In this document: positions 9,387 through 23,340 of the stretch, piece by piece
How the letters are laid out: every line of letters starts with the position of its first letter
Numbering within the stretch: position 1 is the stretch's first letter
From: JBBRHQ01 sp963840235
GTDB lineage: Bacteria > Actinomycetota > Thermoleophilia > Solirubrobacterales > 70-9
DNA length: 64,000 nt
Reading direction: 5' to 3'
NCBI GenBank assembly: GCA_963840235.1
Contig: CAWIYC010000004.1
Coordinates: forward strand, 62,001-126,000
Notes under the pieces: generated by a model
The model's database searches: none
What the model was told of the DNA's origin: nothing
Seen by the model: the letters and a program-made list of their open reading frames with translations, nothing else
Made by a program: the position numbers and the translations under genes

Positions 9387-10667
9387 TCACCGGGTCAGGC
9401 CGGCGCGTTCGACGGCGCGCTCGGCGATGTCATTTCGAAGCTGCAATCCGTCGAAGTGGATCCGCCCTGCCGCATCGTATGCGCGTTCGCGGGCCTCGGC
9501 CGGCGTCGGTCCGAGCGCGGTCACGTTCAGCACGCGGCCGCCGGCGGTGACGACCTGCCCGTCGCGCTCGGCGGTCCCGGCGTGGGTGACCTCGGCGATC
9601 TCGGCCGCGGCATCGATCCCGGTGATCACGTCTCCCTTCGAGGAGGTCTCGGGGTAGCCGGCGGAGGCGAGGACCAGGGTCACCGCCCAGTCCTCGTCGA
9701 AGACCGCCTCGGCACCCTCGAGCCCACCGGGCTCGCGCGCCGCCGCACAGAGCTCAACCAGGTCCGAGCGCAGGCGTGGCAGCACCGCCTGGGTCTCGGG
9801 GTCCCCGAAGCGGGTGTTGAACTCGAGTACCCGGGTCCCGGCAGCCCCGATCATCAGCCCGGCGTAGAGCACGCCGTGAAAAGGGGTCCCGCGATGCGCC
9901 ATCTCCTCCACCATCGGCCGGTGGACCGCATCGACGATCTCCTCCACCGCCGAGCGGTCGAACCCCGGGACCGGCGAGTAGCTGCCCATGCCCCCGGTGT
10001 TGGGGCCGAGGTCGCCGTCGAAGATGCGCTTGTAGTCCTGCGCCGGGGCCAGGGACACGACGTTCTCGCCGTCGCAGAGGGCGAGCAGGGAAAGCTCCTC
10101 CCCCTCGAGGAACTCCTCCAGCACGACCGTTGTCTCGCCGAATCGCCGCTCGGTGAAGAAGACGTCCACCGCCTCGCGCGCCTCGCGCTCGGAGGGGCAG
10201 ATGATCACCCCCTTGCCCGCAGCCAGCCCATCCGCCTTCAGCACCGCCGGGTAGGAGGCGCAGGAGATCTGCCCCAGCGCTTCCTCGCGGCTTTGCAGCA
10301 GGGTGTGGGAGGCGGTCGGGACGCCCGCCTCCGACATCACCTGCTTGGCGAATGCCTTCGATCCCTCCAGCTCGGCCGCCGCCTCCGACGGTCCGAATGC
10401 CGGGACGCCCTCGTCCTCGAGCGCGTCCACCACCCCGTCAACCAGCGGAGCCTCGGGGCCGACGACGACGAGGTCGGCGGCACACCCGCGGGCGGCCTCG
10501 ACGATCGCGCGGACGTCGGCCGCCGCGGTCTGCGGCAGGCACTCGGCGTCGGCGGCGATGCCGGCGTTGCCGGGAGCGCAGAGCAGTTCCGGCGCATGCG
10601 CCGAGCGGGCCAGCGCCCGCACGATCGCGTGCTCCCGCCCGCCCCCTCCGACGACGAGGATTCTCAA
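9387..10667 (-). CDS. purD: phosphoribosylamine--glycine ligase
   Basis: 426 aa, ATP-grasp ligase forming GAR. N-terminal RILVVGGGGREHAI, the ATP-grasp strand VLKADGLAAGKGVI, and TGGMGSYSP with EFNTRFGDPETQ near the metal site are all intact. TTG start at 10667 with GGGAG five bases upstream. It lies 7 bp before purE and heads the purD-purE-purB run. A GYD-domain gene lies 21 bp upstream on the same strand and may be co-transcribed. Confidence 0.96.
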   Translation of the reverse strand: MRILVVGGGGREHAIVRALARSAHAPELLCAPGNAGIAADAECLPQTAAADVRAIVEAARGCAADLVVVGPEAPLVDGVVDALEDEGVPAFGPSEAAAELEGSKAFAKQVMSEAGVPTASHTLLQSREEALGQISCASYPAVLKADGLAAGKGVIICPSEREAREAVDVFFTERRFGETTVVLEEFLEGEELSLLALCDGENVVSLAPAQDYKRIFDGDLGPNTGGMGSYSPVPGFDRSAVEEIVDAVHRPMVEEMAHRGTPFHGVLYAGLMIGAAGTRVLEFNTRFGDPETQAVLPRLRSDLVELCAAAREPGGLEGAEAVFDEDWAVTLVLASAGYPETSSKGDVITGIDAAAEIAEVTHAGTAERDGQVVTAGGRVLNVTALGPTPAEARERAYDAAGRIHFDGLQLRNDIAERAVERAGLTR

Positions 10668-10688
10668 CTCGGCTCCCGGGCGGTCGCG

Positions 10689-10970
10689 CTAGAGCGCTGT
10701 CGCCAGTTCTTCCGCCGGCATTGCGGCGAGCGTCTGGCTCGTCATTGTCCCGCGCGACCCGAGCTCGACCGAGACCTTGGCCATCGTCTTGTCGTCGGGT
10801 GCCTCGACGATGGTGACGAAGTCGTATTGGCCGAGGGTCGCGTACTGGGCGACGACCTTGGCGCCGATCTGCTCGACCTCTTTGTTCACCTCACTGACAC
10901 GGGCCGGGTTGTTCTTCAACGTCTTGACGCCGTCGGCGGTCAGGTTGGTCAGCATCACGTAGGTGGGCAT
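10689..10970 (-). CDS. GYD-domain protein
   Basis: 93 aa. Matches the small GYD family (here YATLGQYDFVTIVEAPDD), a ferredoxin-like fold of unknown function often found as a lone gene. ATG start at 10970 with GAGGAG upstream. It probably begins the transcript that continues into purD. Cytoplasmic; no catalytic residues can be assigned. Confidence 0.85.
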   Translation of the reverse strand: MPTYVMLTNLTADGVKTLKNNPARVSEVNKEVEQIGAKVVAQYATLGQYDFVTIVEAPDDKTMAKVSVELGSRGTMTSQTLAAMPAEELATAL

Positions 10971-11014
10971 CGCGCTCCTCTCGATCTGGCTATTGGGATC
11001 CTCTGTCTTTCACC

Positions 11015-11660
11015 TTATGCCAGCGGGCGCAAGGCGGCGCCGCGCGCCATCGGCCTGACTATCGGCAGGGCCTTCGGAAGACGGCCGCCGTCGACCGCCT
11101 CGAGCTCCAGCGGTGAGGCCCCGATCAGGGCGACGGTGTCGCGGTTGGGGTGGCAGCCGTTGGCGAAGAACCCCCAGGGGCGCTCCAGCCGGTCCTGCCA
11201 GCGGGCTCGGCCCGGGTCCTCGGAGCGGACGTGCTCGACGAACAGCATCCTCCCCCCTGGGCGCAGGATCCTGGCGGTCTCGGCCAGCGCCGCATCGGGG
11301 TCGGGGACCGTGCAGAGGACCAGGGTGAAGACGGCTGTGTCGAAGCTGGCGTCAGGGAACGGCAGGCGCTCGGCCGCGGCCTCGACCACCTCGGCCTGGA
11401 CGTCCGAGTCGGCCAGGCGCCGGCGCAGCCGGCGGGCCATGTGCGGGTCGGGCTCGGCTCAGCACCAGCTGCTCGACGCGGTCCCCGAAGAGGTCGATGT
11501 TGACGCCGGTTCCGGCCCCGATGTCGATCGTCCGCCCCGAAGCCTCTGAGAGCACCTCGCGCCGGATCTCCCTCAGGCCGGCCTCCTCGACCGCCTTCAG
11601 CCCCCTGTCGTAGACGGCCGCGAACCCGCGGCCCCAGGTGGCGTCGTAGATCCTTCCCAC
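11015..11660 (-). pseudogene. class I SAM-dependent methyltransferase, frameshifted
   Basis: Two frames together make one protein. The first (from GTG 11660) gives GRIYDATWGRGFAAVYDRGL and the SAM motif IDIGAGTGVNIDLFG. The second gives MARRLRRRLADSDVQ, FDTAVFTLVLCTVPDPDAAL and LRPGGRMLFVEHVRSEDPGR. The switch needs one extra base at about 11456, where AGC-GAG-CCC-GAC-CCG is broken by an added C on the coding strand. Such UbiE/COQ5-like proteins of about 210 aa are common. Either a real recent pseudogene or a base-call error. TAACCT six bases before the GTG suggests leaderless transcription. Confidence 0.8.
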
Positions 11661-11683
11661 AGACTCAGGTTAGTGGGGCGGCG

Positions 11684-13366
11684 CTAGCTGTCGAAGCCGG
11701 CGTGGACGTGGTCGCAGTGATCGGCCTGCGCCCAGGCCGGCCCCGGCCCGTCGAGGTCGTAGCAGTAGATCAGCTCGGTCGGGTGGGAGATCCCGGTCAG
11801 GTGGGCGAGCGTCTCGCCCAGCTGGCCGCAGGGGGCCTTGGGCGAGACGTTGGTGCAGGGCACCCCGTCGACGACGGCGATGTCCATCGCCCGTCCGTAG
11901 TAATGGTTGGAGACGTTGCCGCTGGATGCCAGCATCGAGTGGTCCGAGCGCAGGGCAGAGATCGTGATCGTGTGGGTCTGGGTGATCGCCCCGATCAGGC
12001 CCACGATCCTGGGATCGATCGCGCCGGTGTCGAGGTCGCGCTTCTCGAGGCTGTTGGAGAGGGTGAGGTTGTTCCAGTTGATCGCGCTCGAGGTCACGTC
12101 GGGGAACTGGATCTTCCAGGCGACCGTGCTCGTCTTGCAGCTGCCGGCGAGTGCGTCGGCCTCGTCCATCACCTCCTCCACGTACCAGTGGGCCTGGTTG
12201 TGAGTGAAGATCCCGGCCTCGAGGCCGCCGCGCGACCAGGCCAGCCGGGCCAGGGTCGCCGCCGAATCCTCGATGCTCGAGTGCCTGACGACCCCGTCGC
12301 CGTCCCCGTCGACGGCGTAGCGCCGCCACTCGCTCCGGTCGAGCCCGAGCGCCCCGGTCCGGCGAAGCTGGGCCTTGCTCATGCTGCGGCCGAAGTCCGA
12401 CTCGAGCCTGGCGACTGCCGCCAGGGCCCAGACGCCGCGGCTGCCGAGGCTGTAGCGGCCGGCGGCGCTCTCGAACGCGCTCAGGTAGTCGCCGGGGATC
12501 CTCTTGGCCCAGGGCTTGGCGGGGCTGCAGGAGAGGACCTGGACCTGCTGCTCGAGCGCGAACGAGCTTCCGTCGAGGGAGCCGAAGCAGCCGGCGTTGG
12601 CGAGGACCTCGGACACGTACCAGTCGGCGTGGTTGTAGGCGAAGACCGCGCCGGCGGTGTCCTCCGGCATTCCGGAGGCGCGCAGGTACCGCGCCGCGGC
12701 GAAGATCGCGTCCTCGGGGTCATAGGGGTCGCGGCGGCCGTCGCCGTTGGCGTCGACGCCGTAGCTGGCCCAGGTCGCCGGCATGAACTGCATCCAGCCG
12801 ATCGCCCCCGCCGAAGAGGTGACCTGGTTGAGCTCGCCGAAGTTGGTCTCGATCTGGTTGATCGCCGCCAGCACGCTCGGCCCCTGCGGCCCGAGGGAGT
12901 AGGTCTCGGCGGCGCGCTGGTAGATCGGCAGAAGCCCCGGGGGCGGGGAGGTGGTGGAGCAGGAGCCGCTGGCGATGCCGGGTACCCCGTAGTAGGGAGC
13001 CGGGGCCGAGAGGGGGAAGGGGTTGGTGCCCGGGTCGCTGGCCCCGCCGCTGGTGCCCGCCTGCGGCCGGCTGGCGGAATGCCCCTGCTTGCCGGCGTCG
13101 TGCTCGGGGGCCGCGACCGAGCCACCGCCCGAGGGTTTCGGCTGGGTCTTCTTCGGTGGCGCCGGCGCGACGATCGTCGAGCCCTGCTGCAGGGTGCCGG
13201 TCGAGAGCGAGCCGGTGGGCCCCGTGGGACCGGTGGGACCTGTGGTGCCGGTCGGCGAGAGCGCCGCGGCGGCATCGGCGGGCGCCGGGCTCTGCGCGGG
13301 GGCGCTCTGCGCGGCAAGGACCGCCCCGACCGCGGCTGCTCCGAAGGCGGCGCGGATGCGTCCCAT
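11684..13366 (-). CDS. secreted lytic transglycosylase with second SLT-like repeat and M15-like C-terminal domain
   Basis: 560 aa. ATG 13366 shares a base with the upstream stop (TGATG). Signal peptide GRIRAAFGAAAVGAVLAAQS, then a low-complexity linker with a TGPTG repeat. SLT domain 1 (about 160-270) has the Glu of INQIETNFGELNQ, AIGWMQFMPATW and DANGDGRRDPYDPEDAI. A second, degenerate SLT-like repeat follows (VARLESDFGRS, DGDGDGVV). The last 150 residues have SNHYYGRAMDI and DHCDHVHAGF, the spaced His/Asp/His pattern of M15/VanY-type peptidases. The predicted role is cutting both glycan and peptide in peptidoglycan outside the cell. Confidence 0.85.
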   Translation of the reverse strand: MGRIRAAFGAAAVGAVLAAQSAPAQSPAPADAAAALSPTGTTGPTGPTGPTGSLSTGTLQQGSTIVAPAPPKKTQPKPSGGGSVAAPEHDAGKQGHSASRPQAGTSGGASDPGTNPFPLSAPAPYYGVPGIASGSCSTTSPPPGLLPIYQRAAETYSLGPQGPSVLAAINQIETNFGELNQVTSSAGAIGWMQFMPATWASYGVDANGDGRRDPYDPEDAIFAAARYLRASGMPEDTAGAVFAYNHADWYVSEVLANAGCFGSLDGSSFALEQQVQVLSCSPAKPWAKRIPGDYLSAFESAAGRYSLGSRGVWALAAVARLESDFGRSMSKAQLRRTGALGLDRSEWRRYAVDGDGDGVVRHSSIEDSAATLARLAWSRGGLEAGIFTHNQAHWYVEEVMDEADALAGSCKTSTVAWKIQFPDVTSSAINWNNLTLSNSLEKRDLDTGAIDPRIVGLIGAITQTHTITISALRSDHSMLASSGNVSNHYYGRAMDIAVVDGVPCTNVSPKAPCGQLGETLAHLTGISHPTELIYCYDLDGPGPAWAQADHCDHVHAGFDS

Positions 13367-14271
13367 CAGCCCCTCACGTCGCTTACAAGCCACTTGCGTC
13401 GGTACTGCTGAAGTTGCAGCCGCAGCTCACTGGTGGCGCCGACACGCAGCAGCGAGACGCTGACCGAGACCGAGGCGCCGCGCCGCGGGCCCGGGACAAC
13501 GTTCAGCACCCGGGCCCGAGGCACCTTGACCGAGGCCGGCTGGCGCGGTGGCCGGGTCGCCAAGGACTTGGCCAGCGGCCGGCTGGCGGTCTTCCGGAAT
13601 ACCCTGCGCACCTTAGGGCTGGCCTTGCCGACTTCGTAGGAGACGAAGGCGTCGGCGAAGCGATGCGCGACCTTCACCGGCGCCGGACCGACGGCGCCGC
13701 CCTTCTTCGAGTCGCCCGGCGCCTTGGCCGATGTCGCTCCGGAGCCGGCCTGCGACGGGCTCGGGGGGACGACGTCGGCGGCGGAGCCGCCCGCCTTGGC
13801 GGCGTCGCCCTCGGGTCCGAAGGTCGGGGTGGCGCCCTCGAGAATGTGGGTGTCGGCGGCGGGCTTCGCCTGCTGGGGTTCGATCACCCTGGCGACCCGG
13901 GGCGCGTTTGCGCTCGCGATCCGCGGCGCCGGAGCGGGGCTGTCTCCGGAGCCGCCGGTGGCGACGTAGGCGCCCGCGGTCCCGGCCCCGGCGAGCAGCA
14001 GCACCGCGGCACCCGCAAGCGCAGTCCGCCCGGCCGGCCCGTGGCTACGGTAGGAATCCCTCAGCGGCCAGACGATCCGGCTGCGGAGACTCCAGGCCGC
14101 GCTCTCCAGCCGCCACCTGGCGGAGGCCCCCGCGGCCCGGGCCGCGTCGCCGCCCTTCCAGAGGACTCGCTCCTGGACGGCCCAGGCTCCGCGCCTGAGC
14201 GGCCCCGGGCTGCGCCGTTGTGACTCGCCGGGCCTCTCGGCGCCCTGATCTGTGCTCGGGGTCTCGTTCAT
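13366..14271 (-). CDS. membrane-anchored extracytoplasmic protein coupled to the transglycosylase
   Basis: About 301 aa from ATG 14271 (MNETPSTDQ); an alternative start at 14316 adds 15 residues. A basic, Arg-rich cytoplasmic segment is followed by one membrane helix (TALAGAAVLLLAGAGTAGAY), an Ala/Pro-rich linker, and a C-terminal domain of about 100 residues beginning AHRFADAFVSYEVGKASPKV. That domain loosely resembles the NTF2-like/TcpC-type domains of cell-wall machines, which is inference only. It overlaps the transglycosylase gene by one base, so the two are made together. Confidence 0.65.
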   Translation of the reverse strand: MNETPSTDQGAERPGESQRRSPGPLRRGAWAVQERVLWKGGDAARAAGASARWRLESAAWSLRSRIVWPLRDSYRSHGPAGRTALAGAAVLLLAGAGTAGAYVATGGSGDSPAPAPRIASANAPRVARVIEPQQAKPAADTHILEGATPTFGPEGDAAKAGGSAADVVPPSPSQAGSGATSAKAPGDSKKGGAVGPAPVKVAHRFADAFVSYEVGKASPKVRRVFRKTASRPLAKSLATRPPRQPASVKVPRARVLNVVPGPRRGASVSVSVSLLRVGATSELRLQLQQYRRKWLVSDVRG

Positions 14272-14453
14272 CTCAATCGGGTCCGGGGAGAGGATAGGCA
14301 CGAATAGCCGCATCACCTAGCTTGTTTCGGAGCCTGCCCGCACTCCCTTGAATATCGAAGATTGGCTGGACGCACGCAGGAACGCCGCCTGCCTCCATGC
14401 ATCCTGCCTCTCACATAGTGACGCACCGGTGACGATCTTGTGGTCTTGCAGAT

Positions 14454-14480
14454 AATTCTTGACAGAGTAAATCAAGAATT
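14454..14480. repeat. perfect 9-bp inverted repeat with 9-nt spacer in AT-rich gap
   Basis: AATTCTTGA, nine bases, then TCAAGAATT. It lies in the roughly 215-bp gap (14317-14529) between the clpB stop and the start of the next minus-strand gene, in an unusually AT-rich patch. No T-run follows on either strand, so an operator upstream of the 14271 gene is as likely as a terminator after clpB. It resembles but does not match the HspR site (CTTGAGT-N7-ACTCAAG): the spacing between CTTGA and TCAAG is 9, not 11. Confidence 0.6.
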
Positions 14481-14529
14481 TTCAGGCCCCGCCTGCCGCC
14501 CTGCTGAAACGCCGCCCGCCCGGAGCCTC

Positions 14530-17127
<2,598 letters not shown>

Positions 17128-17138
17128 CGTGCTCTCTC

Positions 17139-17546
17139 CTAGATCCCTTCGCTGAGCCTGCTGGCGGCCCAGGCGCCGGCGGCGGCCGCGGCAGCGCCGG
17201 AGACGGCGCCGAGCATGCCGGCGTGGTTCAGATCCTCGCCCCGGGCCACGGCCGTGCCGAACGAGAGCGCGTCGCCGGCGTCCACGGCCACCCCGGCGAG
17301 GCAGGCTCTGCGCAGCGCCTCACGGTCGTCGCGGGCCGCCAGGGTGAGGGCGCCGAGGGCGATGTCGCGGCCGCCGGCGAGCTTGGCCAGGGCCCGCCCG
17401 GAGGAGTCGGTCTCGGGGAACCCGAGGATCCGCAACCCGGTCCGGGTCGCGAGCAGCGCCCCGATCCCGATCCCGACCCGGCCCGCGGCGATGGCCAGGG
17501 TGACCGCCCGTGCGCCCGGCTCGGGCCTGCCCTCGCGCCCTCTCAC
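17139..17546 (-). CDS. small membrane protein inside the heat-shock operon
   Basis: 135 aa from GTG 17546, which overlaps the hspR stop (GTGA). Two or three hydrophobic segments (VTLAIAAGRVGIGIGALLA; LGAVSGAAAAAAGAWAAS) and a conserved-looking GGRDIALGALTL stretch. Reminiscent of small DUF4267-type membrane proteins, but I cannot assign a function. Its place between the repressor gene hspR and clpB is unusual and implies heat-responsive expression. Confidence 0.65.
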   Translation of the reverse strand: MRGREGRPEPGARAVTLAIAAGRVGIGIGALLATRTGLRILGFPETDSSGRALAKLAGGRDIALGALTLAARDDREALRRACLAGVAVDAGDALSFGTAVARGEDLNHAGMLGAVSGAAAAAAGAWAASRLSEGI

Positions 17547-18051
17547 CGGCGCTCTCCGTCGGTCCGCGTCCGCTCGACCGGGATCCGCACCGGCCCCTGG
17601 GGCTCGCCGGGGGCGACCTCGATCTCGTAGGCGCCGTAGGGGACGATCTCGGCCTTGAGCGAGCGGCGCACGCGGTCGACCTCCTCGGCCATCCGCTGCT
17701 CGAGCTCATTCGCCCGGGCCCGGACGCGCTCGAGCTCGGCCCGCATCTCCTCGACCCGCTGCTCCATCTTCAGCACGGTCTCGACCCCGGCGAGGTTGAG
17801 GCCCTGCTGCGAGGTCATTTTCTGGATCCGGCGCAGGCGGTCGACGTCGCGCTGCGAGTAAAGGCGGGTGTTCTTCGGCGAGCGCTGCGGTGCGACCAGG
17901 CCCCGCGCCTCGTACATCCGCAGCGTCTGCGGGTGCATCTCGGCAAGCTCTGCGGCGACGGAGATCATGAACACCCCGCGCTCGGAGTCGATCCTGGTCT
18001 CGACCGTGCGCCGGCTCACCCGGCGCCTCTTCCCACGCCCCACCGGCGCGC

Positions 18052-18055
<4 letters not shown>
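17543..18055 (-). CDS. hspR: heat-shock repressor HspR, MerR family
   Basis: About 170 aa. The MerR-type winged helix reads VFMISVAAELAEMHPQTLRM then YEARGLVAPQRSPKNTRLYS, the HspR signature, followed by a coiled coil (VETVLKMEQRVEEMRAELE). The GTG start at 18055 overlaps the dnaJ stop (GTGA). In Streptomyces and Mycobacterium, HspR with DnaK as co-repressor binds HAIR sites and turns off this operon. Here it is the fourth gene of the operon it should control, which suggests feedback. Confidence 0.93.
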
Positions 18056-19158
<1,103 letters not shown>

Positions 19159-19166
19159 AACGCTCC

Positions 19167-19786
19167 CTACTCGCTCACTACCACCCGGGCGGGGCGCAGC
19201 ACAACCTCGCCGAGCCGGTAGCCCTTCTGCATCACCTCGAGGATCCGGCCTGCCTCGGCCCCCTCCTCCGCCCGGGTCTGGAGGGCCTCGTGCCAACTCG
19301 GGTCGAAGCTCTCGCCGAGCGGCGCGTAGGCCTCGACTCCGGCCCGGCCGAGGCCGGCGTTGAGATCACGGTAGGTGAGCAGGCAGCCCTGTTCGAGCGC
19401 ACCCTCGGCGGCCGGCATCTCGCCGGCGAGCACAGCCGCCGGGTCGTGGCCGGCGGCCACGATCGCGCGCTCGAGATTGTCGATCACCTCGATCAGCTCG
19501 CGGGCGACGGCGGCGCTGCCGCGGGTTGCGGCCGCGCTGGTCTCGGCGGCCATGCGCTTGCGGTAGTTCTCGAAGTCGGCCCGGGTCCTCTGGGCCAGCT
19601 CCAGATACTCGTCACGCTCGCGCTTGGTCTCATCGAGCAGCGCGTCGAAGTCCTTCTCGACCTCGACCGCCGCCGTCTCGTCGGCCTCGGCGCCGGCGCC
19701 ATCGACCGGGGGTTCAGCGGGCTCGGGCGCCGCTTCCTGCTGCATGACCTCGACCTCGGCCTCGACCTCCGCCTCTCTGCGCTCCA

Positions 19787-19787
<1 letters not shown>
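19167..19787 (-). CDS. grpE: nucleotide exchange factor GrpE
   Basis: 206 aa. Acidic, disordered N-terminus, then a long coiled coil (ERDEYLELAQRTRADFENY) and the C-terminal beta domain ending EVMQKGYRLGEVVLRPARVV, the GrpE signature. It releases ADP from DnaK. The GTG start at 19787 shares one base with the dnaK stop (TAGTG), so translation is coupled. Confidence 0.95.
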
Positions 19788-21679
<1,892 letters not shown>

Positions 21680-21719
21680 TGCTTCAGTCCTCCAGGTGTA
21701 TTCGTTGCCTGCCTAAAGA

Positions 21720-21734
21720 AATCTAAGTGAGATT
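21720..21734. promoter_or_regulatory. inverted repeat overlapping the dnaK -10 region (candidate operator)
   Basis: AATCT-AAGTG-AGATT, a perfect 5-bp inverted repeat with a 5-nt centre. It overlaps the first bases of the dnaK -10 box and the likely transcription start. Its position fits a repressor site, but the sequence is not the canonical HAIR (CTTGAGT-N7-ACTCAAG) or CIRCE element. Confidence 0.4.
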
Positions 21735-21760
21735 ATGGCAGATCGTTGCCCCAGGCGCAA
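21732..21760 (-). promoter_or_regulatory. dnaK operon promoter
   Basis: Read on the minus strand: TTGCGC, exactly 17 bases, then CATAAT. This is a good housekeeping sigma-70-type promoter. It lies about 53 bp upstream of the dnaK GTG and its Shine-Dalgarno, giving a leader of roughly 45 nt. No other promoter-like pair of this quality was seen in the gap. Confidence 0.7.
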
Positions 21761-21857
21761 GACCGGGCGAGGGCTGGGTAAGGCCGGGCGCGGGCAGGCG
21801 CGGACCCTGCGGCCCGTCCGCTGGACGGGATCAGGCCCTACATGGCCGGCCCGCCCG

Positions 21858-21897
21858 CTGAAGGGTTTCAGCCCCTATAGGTACTGAAACCGTTCAG
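21858..21897. repeat. 14-bp imperfect inverted repeat, TTTCAG-N12-CTGAAA core
   Basis: CTGAAGGGTTTCAG (21858-21871) and CTGAAACCGTTCAG (21884-21897) are reverse complements with one mismatch, around a 12-nt centre that itself contains CCTATAGG. It lies 100-140 bp upstream of the dnaK promoter in an otherwise gene-free stretch (21761-21988). It could be an operator for a dimeric or tetrameric regulator, or a transcribed hairpin. Confidence 0.5.
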
Positions 21898-21988
21898 TCG
21901 AGGGAGTGAGAGGGGAATCGCGTCGCCGCGTCGTCGATGCCGGCAAGACGTGTGCGCCGCCAACGAAATAGATGGGCGCGACACCACG

Positions 21989-22024
21989 AAAAAGGGCCCG
22001 ACCCCATGAGAGGGGCCGGGCCCT
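21989..22024 (-). terminator. Rho-independent terminator of the EEP-hydrolase gene
   Basis: On the minus strand a GC stem (AGGGCCCGGCCCC pairing with GGGGTCGGGCCCT, with mismatches) closes a short loop and is followed at once by TTTTT. It starts 25 bp after the stop of the 22049-23239 gene. Confidence 0.8.
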
Positions 22025-22048
22025 GCTGATCGGGGGTGTGTGGCCGGC

Positions 22049-23239
22049 CTAGCGGAAGATCCGCAGGTTGCTGACGACCCCGGCGTGGTCGGAGTCCCAG
22101 AATCCGTTGGCCGGGCTGCGCCCGGTGACGGCGGAGCTGATCAGCTTCACCTTGGCCGGGTCGCGGGTCAGGATGTGGTCGATGTGGTGGTCGAAGTCAC
22201 TGACGTTCCCCTGGTCATCGGTGAGGATGCTGCTCTTGACGCAGCAGCTCAGCGGCTTCTCGGTGCTGCGATCGCGGAAGCCCGCGCCCTTGAGCGCGTT
22301 GTAGGCGAGCCTGTCGCCTCCGGTGACCGTGTTGTCGTCGGAGTTGAGGTCGCCGACCAGGATCACGGGCAGCCCGGTCTTCGCCGGCGCGTCGCTGCCC
22401 TGGTAGAGCTCCTTCGCCTGGGCCTCGCGGACAGCCGTGTCCCCGAATGCCTCGAGGTGGGTGTCGATGAAGCGGAAGGTGCGGCTATCGCCCACCTTGG
22501 CGTTGACGCTCACCCAACCACGGGCGACCGGGACCTCGATCCCGGAGATCGTCGGCGTGTAGACCGTCTCGAAGTTGCCGGACTGCGCCCCGCTGGTCTT
22601 GACCCCTTCGCCCACCCGGGCGAGGATCGCGTCGCGCATCGTCAGGCGCCCGTCGAGCTCGCCGTTGTCGTTGATCCCGGGGGCATTTCCGTCGCCGGGG
22701 GTGTCGTTGTAGTCAGCCGGCGCCTCGAAGTCGAACTCCTTCTGCACCTTGACGATCCGGTAGCGCTTCTGGCCCTTGTTGAGCCGGTCGAGAAGCAGCT
22801 TCAGGTAGTCGTACTTGACCGTGGTAGCGGTGCAGAGGCCGGTGCCACAACCGCCGGCGGCGGCAGCAGCGAGGTTGATCGGACCGGTTCGCCACAGCGC
22901 CACCTCCTGCAGGCCGACCAGGTCGGGCTTCTTCTGCAGGATCTCCTGTGCCAGGCCCTTGGCCCGAACGGGGAATTTGTTGGTGTCGACGTCGCGCAGG
23001 ATCTGCCCGTTCTTGGCGATGAAGTCGTTGAAGCCGGTGGCCCCGATCGCCGGACCGAGGTCGGCGCCGAGGTAGAGGTTGCGCGTCATCACGCTGACCT
23101 CTGCCCCCTTGGGCTTCTTCGGCTTAGCCTGCGCGGCGGCCGGAAGCGCCACAAGCGCCGTCGCCGCCAGCGCCACCAGCGCCGAGGCCAGCATGCTCCT
23201 GCGGCCGCTTGACCGGAGTTGGGTGATCGAGTGAATCAA
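22049..23239 (-). CDS. secreted endonuclease/exonuclease/phosphatase-family hydrolase
   Basis: 396 aa. TTG start at 23239 with AGAGGAG five bases upstream. Cleavable signal peptide (MLASALVALAATALVALPAA). The EEP fold is shown in order by TRNLYLGADLG (Asn), VGLQEVALW (catalytic Glu), IDTHLEAFG, VILVGDLNSDDN (Asp-Asn), DHHIDHIL and SDHAGVV (catalytic His). The likely substrate is a phosphodiester, either extracellular DNA or a lipid head group. It stands alone with its own terminator. Confidence 0.85.
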   Translation of the reverse strand: MIHSITQLRSSGRRSMLASALVALAATALVALPAAAQAKPKKPKGAEVSVMTRNLYLGADLGPAIGATGFNDFIAKNGQILRDVDTNKFPVRAKGLAQEILQKKPDLVGLQEVALWRTGPINLAAAAAGGCGTGLCTATTVKYDYLKLLLDRLNKGQKRYRIVKVQKEFDFEAPADYNDTPGDGNAPGINDNGELDGRLTMRDAILARVGEGVKTSGAQSGNFETVYTPTISGIEVPVARGWVSVNAKVGDSRTFRFIDTHLEAFGDTAVREAQAKELYQGSDAPAKTGLPVILVGDLNSDDNTVTGGDRLAYNALKGAGFRDRSTEKPLSCCVKSSILTDDQGNVSDFDHHIDHILTRDPAKVKLISSAVTGRSPANGFWDSDHAGVVSNLRIFR

Positions 23240-23340
23240 GACTGCTCCTCTCTACGTTTCTGCCCGTGCGTCATATGGCGTGGGTCCGGGCCTGCCACCG
23301 CGAAGAAACCCGACCCGGCGCCGGAGTTGCGGCACTGCAA

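Noticed and set aside
21680..22048. Canonical HAIR (CTTGAGT-N7-ACTCAAG) or CIRCE element for the heat-shock operon
   Set aside because: Neither pattern was found in the upstream gap; the inverted repeats present have different sequences and are reported separately.
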